In this document: piece after piece, positions 1-7,838 of the stretch
Layout of the letters: each line of letters opens with the position of its first letter
How positions within the stretch are numbered: position 1 is the first letter of the stretch
Origin: Spiractinospora alimapuensis
GTDB taxonomy: Bacteria; Actinomycetota; Actinomycetes; Streptosporangiales; Streptosporangiaceae
DNA length: 64,000 nt
Assembly (NCBI RefSeq): GCF_018437505.1
Contig: NZ_CP072467.1
Coordinates: forward strand, 2,914,001 to 2,978,000
Direction: 5' to 3'
Notes under the pieces: model-generated
Database searches by the model: none
What the model saw: the letters and a program-made list of their open reading frames with translations, nothing else
What the model was told of the DNA's origin: nothing
Program-made: the position numbers and the translations under genes

Positions 1-126
1 CGTGGTCTTCCCGGCGCCGTTGGGCCCGAGTACCCCGCAGACCCCAGCCGGGATTTCCACCGTCACACCGGACAGGGCGGGACCGCGCCGATACCGGTAC
101 CGCACGTCCTTCGCGCTGATGTGCAC
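1..126 (-). CDS. ABC transporter ATP-binding protein (N-terminal fragment)
   Basis: Only the first 42 codons lie in the window; the gene runs off the left edge. The fragment holds an N-terminal strand and a Walker A motif, GPNGAGKT (about residues 34-41), as in ATPases of multidrug or export-type ABC systems that couple ATP hydrolysis to membrane transport. The start is GTG at 124-126, preceded by a GGGAGG ribosome site only about 3 bases away. It lies downstream of the ECF sigma/anti-sigma pair on the same strand, but a strong hairpin at 511-547 separates them, so co-transcription is doubtful. The substrate cannot be told from this fragment. Confidence 0.75.
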   Translation of the reverse strand, partial: MHISAKDVRYRYRRGPALSGVTVEIPAGVCGVLGPNGAGKTT

Positions 127-140
127 GGTCCTCCCTTCGG

Positions 141-520
141 TCAGCGGGGTCGCGGCATGTGGGGAGCCACCGAACGCGGGCGACGAGCGCGGCCGCACCC
201 GGGAGTCCCCCCACGACGACCGAGGTGGACGGCGGTGCGAACCGCGCCGGTCCACCTGGTGCCCTCCCCAGCCTGCCCGGCCGCGAACGCCACCGAACGA
301 CACCAACGCCGGAACGCCACCTTCCGGCGGGCCACCAGCGGGGTCCACGGCATGTGGACCACCAGACGCGGGCGACGGTCACGGCCGCGACCTGGTTCGA
401 CCGGGTCCGGGAGGCGCGAACCCCGCCGGTCCACCTGGTGCCCTCCCCAGTCTGCCCGTCCGTGAACGCCACCGGACGGCACCACTACCGCGACCGCGCC
501 GGGACGCCACCTACGGGGCG
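141..520. repeat. Imperfect tandem duplication, unit about 180-190 bp
   Basis: Two adjacent units share long matching blocks. The block TCCACCTGGTGCCCTCCCCAG occurs at 251 and again at 430; GCGGCATGTGG at 152 is matched by CACGGCATGTGG near 347; and a G(G/A)ACGCCACCT block at 311 is matched at 501. The offset drifts between about 179 and 194 bp, so the copies have diverged by indels. No protein-coding reason for the repeat is seen. Confidence 0.7.
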
Positions 521-547
521 GGCCCCCCGGGGGGGCCCGCCCCGTAG
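511..547. terminator. Strong hairpin, probable terminator
   Basis: A perfect 18-bp inverted repeat (CTACGGGGCGGGCCCCCC and its complement) surrounds a single central base. It lies about 250 bp past the end of the anti-sigma gene and before the ABC ATPase start, all on the minus strand. It has no U-tract, as is common for hairpin terminators in high-GC actinobacteria. Confidence 0.65.
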
Positions 548-793
548 GACTCACCCAGGGCACACCCCACGGCGAACCCACCACCATGGCGCCCACCAAA
601 CGGGCGCGCCACGGACCACGGACCTCAGCTCGCGCACTTCTCCCGTTCCCGACCGGCAACGGGAGCAACGCGCTCGAAGGCGTGGCATCAGGAGTCGAAC
701 CGGGCGACGTCATCACCACGCGCCAGGCCAGGGCGAGGACCAACCCAGGACCACCCTGGCGTTTCTCCGCTGATGGGAACACGTTCTCCCCGG

Positions 794-1675
794 TCACCCC
801 AGGGCACGGGCGGGCCGCGCCACTAGCCGCGCGGCGGCCCCCAGCGCGACCGTGGCGAGGACCAGCACGAGCGCGTGACTCCCCCAGAGAAGCGTCGCCA
901 CCGTTCCCAGACGGGTCGATGCCAAGGCTCCGTGGATCGACGCCACGGCGAGCGCCCACGAGGCGGCGCCGAACACCAGGCCGACGGCGGGCGAGCGCCA
1001 CACCGCTCCGAAGACGGTCAGACTGACGCCGAGCAGGGCGGGTGTCATCCACGCCCCGATGAGGGAGGCGACGGGTTGGCCCGCTCCGGGGAAAGCGGCG
1101 GCGAGGGCCGAGACGGCCAGCCCCAAGCCAAGCACGGCGCCCAGGACGAGTGCCAGTCGGGAGAGCCACACCGCCACGGGCGGAACGAGCATCGTGTACA
1201 GGGCCTCTTGGCGTGGATCCCGCCGTGGGTCGTTCACGGCGACTCCGGCGATCGTGACGATCGCGATGATGGCGGGAACCAGGTACTCCCCGGCGACGCC
1301 GGGTGCGACGAGGAGGGCGAGGGCCAGTGCCGCGAACCCTCCGGCCGTCCCCCACCACAGCGCCCTGGGCACCAGGCGGGCCTGACGCAGCGCCACCGCG
1401 CCGGCGAGCCGCAGCGCCCGACCGGCGGAGATCGTGGGTGCGGGGACCGGGGCCTCGGCGGAGCGCGGCGTGAGGTGTGGTGCGACGAGCGCGTCGAACG
1501 ACGGGACGGCTGGCGGCGTGGCCTCGGCTCGCAGCGCGGCGGCGAGCTGGGCGGTCCCGTCCACCTGGGCGCGGCAGTGGGCACAGGAAGCCAAGTGTTC
1601 CCGCTCCGCGCCGGACAGACGCGCGTCGGCGTGCGCTCCGGCACGGGTGAGCGCCTCCTCGTCCAAGTGCGTCAT
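794..1675 (-). CDS. Anti-sigma factor with zinc finger and membrane domain
   Basis: A 293-residue protein that probably holds the neighbouring ECF sigma factor at the membrane until a signal arrives. The N-terminal cytoplasmic part carries the zinc-finger anti-sigma signature HxxxCxxC (H27, C31, C34). After about residue 85 come roughly six hydrophobic segments, so this is a multi-pass form rather than the usual single-span anti-sigma. It starts one base after the sigma gene stop, implying translational coupling. The signal and target genes cannot be read from the sequence. The zf-HC2 identity is clear from the motif and partner; the regulatory role is inferred from the family. Confidence 0.85.
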   Translation of the reverse strand: MTHLDEEALTRAGAHADARLSGAEREHLASCAHCRAQVDGTAQLAAALRAEATPPAVPSFDALVAPHLTPRSAEAPVPAPTISAGRALRLAGAVALRQARLVPRALWWGTAGGFAALALALLVAPGVAGEYLVPAIIAIVTIAGVAVNDPRRDPRQEALYTMLVPPVAVWLSRLALVLGAVLGLGLAVSALAAAFPGAGQPVASLIGAWMTPALLGVSLTVFGAVWRSPAVGLVFGAASWALAVASIHGALASTRLGTVATLLWGSHALVLVLATVALGAAARLVARPARALG

Positions 1676-1676
1676 G

Positions 1677-2225
1677 TCAGTTCACCCGCTCTCCGGGTAG
1701 CTGGGCCGCCAGCAAGCGTCGTGCCTTGGCCATCCGGCTCTTGACCGTGCCGACCGGAACACCCATCACCTCGGCGATGTCGGCGTAGGGCAACTCTTCC
1801 ACCAGAGCGAACACCACGACCTCACGATGTGTCTCTGGCAACCGACCGATCGCCGCGAGAATTTCCTCCCGGCCGGCGGCGGCCAGGACCTGTGCCTCGA
1901 CGTCGGTCGTGGTGTCCGCGGGCTCCGGGGCCGCCTCGATCTCGACCGTCGGAACCTGGTGCCGCCGCAACCGGTTGTGTGCCTGGCGCCGGGTTACCCC
2001 CAGCAGCCAGGCCCGCACCGAGGCCGACCCCTGGTAGCTGCCCGCGGATGTCCACACGGCGAGCCACGCTTCCTGCAACAGCTCCTCGGCGACCCCGCGA
2101 TCGGAGGTGAGCCGGTACAGCAGCCGCAGCATGCCCCCGGCGTGCCGCTCGTACAGCCCGCGCAGCCCCTGCTCATCCCCGGAGACGACGCGCGCGAGCA
2201 GCTCGCCGTCGCTGTCCACGTACAC
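1677..2225 (-). CDS. ECF-type RNA polymerase sigma factor
   Basis: A 182-residue sigma-70 family protein of the extracytoplasmic-function type. Region 2 (about residues 22-90) recognises the -10 element and contains the typical GVAEELLQEAWLAVW stretch. Region 4 (about 125-175) carries the helix-turn-helix ELPYADIAEVMGVPVGTVKSRM that binds the -35 element. Regions 1 and 3 are absent, as expected for ECF factors. It would direct polymerase to a small stress or envelope regulon when released by the anti-sigma factor encoded one base downstream. No autoregulatory -35/-10 could be defined with certainty. Confidence 0.9.
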   Translation of the reverse strand: MYVDSDGELLARVVSGDEQGLRGLYERHAGGMLRLLYRLTSDRGVAEELLQEAWLAVWTSAGSYQGSASVRAWLLGVTRRQAHNRLRRHQVPTVEIEAAPEPADTTTDVEAQVLAAAGREEILAAIGRLPETHREVVVFALVEELPYADIAEVMGVPVGTVKSRMAKARRLLAAQLPGERVN

Positions 2226-2254
2226 CCCGATTCCGTCGCCATCCGAGCGGAAGC

Positions 2255-3688
2255 CTACTCACCACTCTCCGGATACGCCCACGCCGTAATGAGGTCGTCC
2301 GGCCCCAGCACGGGCAGGCCGTCGCCTTCGCCGGTGCGGGTAACGGCCAGAAGTGGGGTATCGGCATCAGCTCCGGGCATCTTGGATCGGTGCCCGACCA
2401 ACTCCGCGAGGTCACCCGTACCGAACCCCCGATTCTCCCGCCACTTGATGGAACCGAGAAACGTCACTCGCCGTGCGACGGGGCCCCGGTCCGCGCCCAC
2501 GAGATCGATCTCGGGGTTGTTGCTCCGCGTCCAGTACCCACCGACGACCGCTGTCCCCTCGGGCATCAACTCCGGGCGGCGACGCAGGGCCTCCCGCACG
2601 ACCGGCTCGATCGCACCACCACGCCACGTGGTCCACGAGGCGTCGATACGGCGCATGGCCAGGTCGCCACGTCCACGTTCGATGTCCGCGAGAGACTGAT
2701 CCACGAAGGCGAGCCAGAATCTCAGATGTGGGTCCGCCACGAAATAGCGCGTCTCCCGTGAGGGCTTCGTGGACAACGGTGTCACGGCGTCGATGACCCG
2801 CTTGTCGGCGAGGAGATGCAACGCACGTGTCAGTGTCGCCTGCGGCATGTCACCAGCGGCGCGGGCGATGGTGGAAAACGTTCTCTCTCCGGTGCCGATG
2901 GCCCCCAGAACGAGACGAGCGTGGCTCTCCGCGGGAAACTCCGCGGCCAATGTCCGCTCACCACTGACGAGTAGTGCGGAAGTAGGGTCCGCGAGAGCAT
3001 CCCTGAGATAGGCCGCGACCGACGCGCCGCGCGGCCACTCATCGAGGATCAGCGGCAATCCGCCGGAAACAAGGTGTGCGTCGAAGGCCTCCGCCGCCGA
3101 CAGTCCCAGCATCGCCGAAGCGTCGGCTGGAGTGAGAGGTGGAACGACGAGCTCGGTCGCGCGCTGGTGGAATGGCCGCCCGTAGTCATTGAGGGCTTCC
3201 ATCATCGCCAGATCGGAGCCAACACCGATGAGCAGAACTGGAAGGCGGGATAGTTCACGATCAAAGATCTTCTGCAGCGTGCCCTCGAAGCCGGGATCGT
3301 TCGCGATGAGATAGGGCATCTCGTCCAGGACCACAACGCTGGGTCGGTCCGTAGGGAGAACGCGGGCCAAGAGTCGAAGGCTCGCGTCCCACGACTGTGG
3401 CACCTGATCGCGGAAGAGCTCTGCCCCGGGCAGGTCCGAGTCCTCCACGGCCTCGCCGAACAGACGCAGGTCCGTCGCCACCATCGGCTGGGCGGAGGCG
3501 GTGAAGAACACCGATGGCGCCCCCGACCGCTCGACGAACTCTTCGACCAACCGTGACTTGCCGACACGGCGCCGGCCGCGAATCAACAACGCGCGTCCGG
3601 GACGATCCGCGCGCCCTCCCTGCTCGACGCGACTCAACTGGCGCTGCAGGATCGCCATCTCCCGATGGCGACCAAAGAAACCGGACAT
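2255..3688 (-). CDS. AAA ATPase with DUF234-like nuclease-fold C-terminus
   Basis: A protein of about 477 residues of the archaeal-type ATPase/DUF234 family. The N-terminal ATPase has the GR-x-x-E entry motif (residues 6-10), Walker A GRRRVGKS (38-46) and Walker B with LDE (121-123). A winged-helix-like middle region follows. Near the C-terminus an EIDLV...SIKW arrangement resembles the PD-(D/E)XK nuclease fold of DUF234. The cellular role of this family is not settled. I chose ATG at 3688, because the family usually begins close to the (F/V)GR motif and because the frame upstream (to a TTG at 3751) merely translates a DNA repeat. Confidence is high for the family and moderate for the start. 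Confidence 0.8.
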   Translation of the reverse strand: MSGFFGRHREMAILQRQLSRVEQGGRADRPGRALLIRGRRRVGKSRLVEEFVERSGAPSVFFTASAQPMVATDLRLFGEAVEDSDLPGAELFRDQVPQSWDASLRLLARVLPTDRPSVVVLDEMPYLIANDPGFEGTLQKIFDRELSRLPVLLIGVGSDLAMMEALNDYGRPFHQRATELVVPPLTPADASAMLGLSAAEAFDAHLVSGGLPLILDEWPRGASVAAYLRDALADPTSALLVSGERTLAAEFPAESHARLVLGAIGTGERTFSTIARAAGDMPQATLTRALHLLADKRVIDAVTPLSTKPSRETRYFVADPHLRFWLAFVDQSLADIERGRGDLAMRRIDASWTTWRGGAIEPVVREALRRRPELMPEGTAVVGGYWTRSNNPEIDLVGADRGPVARRVTFLGSIKWRENRGFGTGDLAELVGHRSKMPGADADTPLLAVTRTGEGDGLPVLGPDDLITAWAYPESGE

Positions 3689-3706
3689 GAAGACATCCAA
3701 ATATGG

Positions 3707-3736
3707 AACCCTCACCAGTGAAACCCTCACTGGTGA
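3707..3736. promoter_or_regulatory. Nested direct and inverted repeat upstream of the DUF234 ATPase
   Basis: AACCCTCAC occurs twice, 15 bp apart (3707-3715, 3722-3730). Overlapping it is a perfect 9-bp inverted repeat (TCACCAGTG at 3712-3720 and CACTGGTGA at 3728-3736, 7-nt spacer). It lies about 20-50 bp upstream of the preferred start at 3688, so an operator is likely. The binding protein is unknown. Confidence 0.5.
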
Positions 3737-3821
3737 AACCAACTTTCGCAACGGTGGTTCAGTCTAGACCGATCGCTCCGCTGGCCGTGGGTTGTCCACA
3801 GCTTGTTGACGAAGTCCCCGC

Positions 3822-5269
3822 CTACATGGACTCCAGGGTGCGGCCCTTGGTCTCGCGGACGTAGCGCAGGACGAAGAAGAAGGAGAGCACCGCGAAGACC
3901 GTGTAGACGGCGTAGGCGCCGGAGAGGTTCCAGTCCCGCAACTGCGGGAAGCTGACGGTGACGAGCCAGTTGGCGATCCACTGGGTCGCCGTGGCGACCG
4001 CCATCGCGGCGGCGCGCACCCGCAGGGGGAACATCTCGCCGAGCAGTACCCAGACGACGACGCCCCAGGATAGGGCGAAGAAGAGGACGAAGAAGCTGGC
4101 GGAGACCAGGGCGACGATGCCCCACTCGAACGGCAGCGAGGCGTTGTCCCCGGCGACCTCGGCGTTGCTGAACGCGAAGGAGGTGACGGCCAGACCGATC
4201 GCCATCCCGACCGAACCGACGAGGAGCAGGGGCTTACGGCCGACCCGGTCGACGAGTGCGATCGCGATGAACGTTCCCACGATGTTGACGAGGGACTGGA
4301 ACAGGCTGAACAGCAGCGAGCTGTCCTCCTGGATCCCGACCGAGTTCCACAGGGATGTGGAGTAGTAGAAGATGACGTTGATGCCGACCAACTGTTGGAA
4401 CGCCGACAGCCCCATGCCGACCCAGACGATCCCCCATCAGGCCGTAACGTCCCCGGAGGTCCCGCAGCCGCGGACGCACCTCCGAGCCGAGCGCCGCCCT
4501 GATCTCGGCGACCCGACGGTCGACGTCGCCCCCCTCGACCTCACGCAGCACCTGACGCGCCTGGTCGTCCCGGCCGATCCGGACCAGATGTCGCGGCGAC
4601 TCCGGGATGACGAAGCTCAGTCCGATGTAGAGCAGGGCCGGCAGCAGTTCCACCCCGAGCATCCACTGCCACGCTTGGAGCGGCCCCAACTCTCCCAGCG
4701 CGCTCCCGCCGGCGGCGATCGCGATCATGTAGTTGACGAGCTGGGCGAGGGCGATGCCCACCACGATGGCCAGTTGCTGCAGGGACGCGAGCCGCCCTCG
4801 GTAGGCGGGCGGCGAGACCTCGGCGATGTAGGTCGGCGCGATCACCGAGGCGATCCCGATGGCGACACCACCCACGACCCGCCAGAAGGCCAGGTCCCAG
4901 ATGGCGAAGGGCAACGCCGACCCGATCGCGCTCACCGCGAACAGCACACCCGCGATCTGCATGACCCGGATCCGTCCGAGCCGGTCGGCCAGGGGGACCG
5001 GCGACGCCGGCCCCCAACGCGGACCCAATGAGCGCCGCGGCCACCGTGAAGCCGATCAGCGCGGCGGTGGTCTGGAAGTGGGACTGGATCGCGTCGACGG
5101 CCCCGTTGATCACGGAGGAGTCGTAGCCGAACAGGAACCCACCCATCGCCGCGGCGCTCGCGATCAGCAATACGTGCGCGATGGAGCGGTCCCCACGGTC
5201 CCTCGCCCCGATTCCGTCGGCAGCCGCCACGATCGTCCTCACCCTCGCCTCGCCGGTGTTCCCGTCCAC
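3822..5269 (-). pseudogene. Sugar porter (MFS) transporter, two frameshifts
   Basis: Three overlapping reading frames together make one 12-TM sugar porter of about 480 residues. The first frame carries FLFGYDSSVINGAVDAI (TM1), the second the DRLGR loop and the sugar-porter signature PESPRHL, and the third QQLVGINVIFYYS, the GRKP loop and the EMFPLRVR signature. The frame changes at a run of five G at 4992-4996 and again at a run of five C at 4431-4435. Removing one base from each run restores family-consistent protein. The cause is either real decay or two homopolymer sequencing errors. If intact it would be a proton-coupled sugar symporter. It lies after the Fsr-like gene but beyond a hairpin at 5335-5357. 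Confidence 0.85.
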
Positions 5270-5334
5270 GGTCCCGCACGAGCGACGATGTGACCTGCTT
5301 CGACACTGCCTTCACCGCGATTCGCGCCCGGGTC

Positions 5335-5357
5335 GACCCTGGGGCGACCCCAGGGTC
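5335..5357. terminator. Hairpin terminator after the Fsr-like gene
   Basis: A perfect 10-bp stem (GACCCTGGGG and CCCCAGGGTC) with a CGA loop overlaps the last bases of the MFS gene ending at 5356. It probably separates that transcript from the sugar porter. Confidence 0.6.
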
Positions 5358-6597
5358 AGACCGAAAGCGACAGTCGCTCCCGGTTCCGCACCAACACCCA
5401 CGTGGTGACCGCGGCCGCGAGGAACAGGGCGAGGAAGGTGAGGCCCAGGGCGTTGGCGATCCCCCACCGTGTCTGGGCCGCTCCGACCCCGATGTACAGC
5501 ACACCCGCCGCGCCGGGGGCCAAACCCATCAGGACCCCCGAGGCCGCGGCGATCGAGTGCGGGGCGAGTTCCTGAGCCGTCGCCACCAGGATCGGGAAGT
5601 TCGCGTACACCAGGGCTCCGGCCAGGGCCAGCACCACGAAGTAGCCGACACTGCCCACCGGTAGGACGAGTACCGCGTACAACGGTGCGGTCGCGAGCAC
5701 CATCGTGCCGGCGGTGAGCGCGAGACGGGGAACCCGTCCACTCAGCAACCCAGCGGACAGGGAACCGGCCACGGCGCCGAACGAGAACGTCGCGAGGGAC
5801 CAGCCGATCACCGCGTCCCCCGTGGACCGGCCGACCTCGTTGACCAGCCACAGGGGCAGGGCGCTCGTCACCGCGACCACGACGAGACTGGACAGGACCC
5901 CTCCGACGGCCAGGATCGCCACCGGGCCATACAGCAGGCAACGGGCGCACGCGGCCGGACCGGTGGATCGGTGGTCGTCACGCCCGGCCGGCAGCAGCAC
6001 GTAGAGCAGGACCGCGAGCACGACCCCGGGGATCATGAGCCACGGTGTGGCGGTGATCCCGAACTCGGCGACCACCCCGAGCACGATCACCGGTCCGACG
6101 GCGAATCCCAGTTGGCCACCCGCCGCGAAGAGGGAGATGGCGAGCTTCGGTCTGCGGTGCGCCTCCGTCCGCGCGATGACCGCGCCCGCGGGATGCACCG
6201 CGGCCGACCCCAGTCCCCCCACCACGATGAGCAGGAACAGGAGCCAAACCGCGGGGACCACGCCGAACAGACTCAGCAGAACCGCGCTGAGCAACACACC
6301 GATGGAGGCGACGGCACGCCGGTCCACCTTGTCGGTGAGCACGCCCACGAACGGTTGGCTCAGCGAGCCACTCACCCACATCGTGGCGACCAGGGTCGCC
6401 AGCATCGTCTCGCCCAGGCCGAAGCGCTCCTGCACTGTGGGAAGCAGGACCGACACGATGGTGGTCAGAGCGTCGTTGGCCGCGTGGGCCACGCTCAGCA
6501 GCACGGCGGCACCCAACCCGCCGACCACGAGCCTTCGGCGCAGGCTGTGGTCGGCGGGTCGGGTGCGCGGCTGCGTCGGAGTCAACGTGCTACTCAC
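5356..6597 (-). CDS. MFS transporter, fosmidomycin-resistance (Fsr)-like
   Basis: A 413-residue, 12-TM major facilitator. The pattern HAANDALTTIVSVLLP in TM1, QPFVGVLTDK after TM2 and GSAAVHPAGAVIAR in TM4 matches the Fsr subfamily, which expels fosmidomycin and related small compounds. A hydrophilic loop with a run of charged residues (about 205-215) separates the two six-helix halves. It overlaps the preceding AhpD-like gene by four bases (ATGA), so the two are translated together. That pairing hints at export plus detoxification under a shared signal, but the substrate is unknown. Confidence 0.75.
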   Translation of the reverse strand: MSSTLTPTQPRTRPADHSLRRRLVVGGLGAAVLLSVAHAANDALTTIVSVLLPTVQERFGLGETMLATLVATMWVSGSLSQPFVGVLTDKVDRRAVASIGVLLSAVLLSLFGVVPAVWLLFLLIVVGGLGSAAVHPAGAVIARTEAHRRPKLAISLFAAGGQLGFAVGPVIVLGVVAEFGITATPWLMIPGVVLAVLLYVLLPAGRDDHRSTGPAACARCLLYGPVAILAVGGVLSSLVVVAVTSALPLWLVNEVGRSTGDAVIGWSLATFSFGAVAGSLSAGLLSGRVPRLALTAGTMVLATAPLYAVLVLPVGSVGYFVVLALAGALVYANFPILVATAQELAPHSIAAASGVLMGLAPGAAGVLYIGVGAAQTRWGIANALGLTFLALFLAAAVTTWVLVRNRERLSLSV

Positions 6598-7136
6598 GCC
6601 GCGTCCTCACGTCCTCTGGCGTCGTCGGGCTCCAAACCCGCGACGAGGTTGAACGCGCCCGTCATCAGATTGAGGGCCACCAGACCGACGACGTCGGCGA
6701 TGGCGCGCTCGTCCCATCCGTGGGCACGCAGGGTCGAGATGTCGTCGTCGGCGAAGGACGAGGGTTCGGCCAGGACTCGCACCGCGAAGCTGATCAGCGC
6801 CGTCTCACGGGGATCCGTGGAGACACCTTGACGCGCCAGCGCGACGTCGTTGTCGCTGAGCCCCGCGGCCTTGCCCGCCGCCGTGTGCGCCGACAGGCAT
6901 AGAGCGCAACCGATCCACTCCTGCAGCGCCAGGGACACCTTCTCGCTGAGCGCGCGGGGAAGCTTCGCCCGCTTCATGGAGCGCGACAGTTCCAGGTAGC
7001 CGTTCAACAGGGCGGGCGAGTTGGCCATGGTGGCCACCATCGGCCCGACCTGCCCGTTCCTGGCGATGATTCCGCTGAGAAGCTCCGCGGAACGGGCGGG
7101 TGCCTCACTGGGCTCAAGGGCGGTCATGCGCGGCAT
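6594..7136 (-). CDS. Carboxymuconolactone decarboxylase/AhpD-like protein
   Basis: A 180-residue all-helical protein of the CMD/AhpD superfamily. The redox motif ExxxCxxCxxxH is complete (E73, C77, C80, H84), which is typical of alkylhydroperoxidase D-type members that reduce peroxides through a cysteine pair. ATG at 7136 has a good GAAGGAG site six bases upstream; a second ATG three codons later is possible. The stop overlaps the start of the Fsr-like MFS gene. An inverted repeat (7173-7189) just upstream suggests repression by an unlinked regulator. Confidence 0.85.
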   Translation of the reverse strand: MPRMTALEPSEAPARSAELLSGIIARNGQVGPMVATMANSPALLNGYLELSRSMKRAKLPRALSEKVSLALQEWIGCALCLSAHTAAGKAAGLSDNDVALARQGVSTDPRETALISFAVRVLAEPSSFADDDISTLRAHGWDERAIADVVGLVALNLMTGAFNLVAGLEPDDARGREDAA

Positions 7137-7172
7137 CGGGCACTCCTTCGTTCCGACCTCTATACGGTGATG

Positions 7173-7189
7173 GGGTATTTTCTATACCC
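7173..7189. promoter_or_regulatory. Palindromic operator between 7136 (-) and 7257 (+)
   Basis: GGGTAT-N5-ATACCC is a perfect 6-bp inverted repeat with two further TATAC/GTATA boxes nearby (7161, 7195). It sits over plausible -10 elements for both strands (TATAGA or TAGAAA on minus, TATAAA on plus). No regulator gene adjoins it, so the binder is unknown. Confidence 0.5.
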
Positions 7190-7256
7190 TACGGGGGTAT
7201 AAAGCAAGTCCGTCTTCCCCTCGGATCGGGAAGACCACGAGGAAAGGAACGGCCCC

Positions 7257-7463
7257 ATGTCACGAGAGCTGCGTCTCCGGTGGACCTCCCCGTCCACCCG
7301 ACGCGTCCTGGCCACGACAGAGCTCGTGGTTCGTCTGTGTTGTCGCGCCCTGGTCGCCTCAGGGCGAGCGGACCTCAGCGGCCGAGCCTCCCGAGGTACC
7401 TGGTTCCTCCGCGCGGGCGCGACCACGCCCCTCCCCTGCGACCGCGGTGGGAGGCGGGCATAG
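7257..7463 (+). CDS. Possible small basic protein (68 aa)
   Basis: A short frame with an AGGAAAGGAA ribosome-site-like stretch before its ATG, an inverted repeat upstream and a 10-bp-stem hairpin 14 bp after its stop. These make a plausible small transcription unit. The protein is Arg-rich, has an RLCCR cysteine pair and resembles nothing I recognise. Third-position G+C is about 76%, lower than expected for a well-expressed gene here, so it could equally be a leader or a non-coding RNA. Confidence 0.3.
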   Translation: MSRELRLRWTSPSTRRVLATTELVVRLCCRALVASGRADLSGRASRGTWFLRAGATTPLPCDRGGRRA

Positions 7464-7838
7464 CGGCAGTCACTCTGGCCGGGCCGCGCGAGCGGCCCGG
7501 CCCCCCGGAACGCGTGGCGGTCGTCGCGTGCGGCCTCGCCGTCGAACCCGGCATGACAGATCCCGCCCCCGGAAGAACCGCGCGGAGCGCGTCCGTTCCC
7601 GGTGCCACACCGCACCACGCGACGCGGCGGACCGCCACGATCCGCACGACTCCGGCTCCGTCCCAACACCGAATCCGACGGCGAAGGCCTCTCGAGCGGC
7701 CGGCGCGGACCGCACTGGTGGGCCAACGCAGACACGAGCCGAGGAGCACCGCGCTCGACCACGCGGGGACCGCCGCGTGCGGGGCGCTCGCACTGGCGGG
7801 GTGGCGCGGTGCGCGGTGCCGCCCGGGTCGGTGGCGGG
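7464..7838. other. Non-coding stretch
   Basis: 375 bases without a supportable gene. It holds the hairpin at 7477-7502. Frames on both strands lack ribosome sites and give Arg/Pro-rich translations typical of anti-frame reading. Confidence 0.5.
7477..7502. terminator. Hairpin terminator
   Basis: A perfect 10-bp stem (GGCCGGGCCG and CGGCCCGGCC) with loop CGCGAG, 14 bp after the stop of the 68-codon frame on the plus strand. Confidence 0.55.

Larger units (their letters stand above)
127..793. other. Non-coding gap with tandem repeat and hairpins
   Basis: No credible gene is seen in these 667 bases. The gap holds a degenerate tandem duplication (141-520), a perfect 18-bp-stem hairpin (511-547) and a second smaller inverted repeat (640-647 with 658-665, 8-bp stem, 10-nt loop). 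Open frames across it have no ribosome site and repeat the same residues because of the duplication. Confidence 0.6.
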
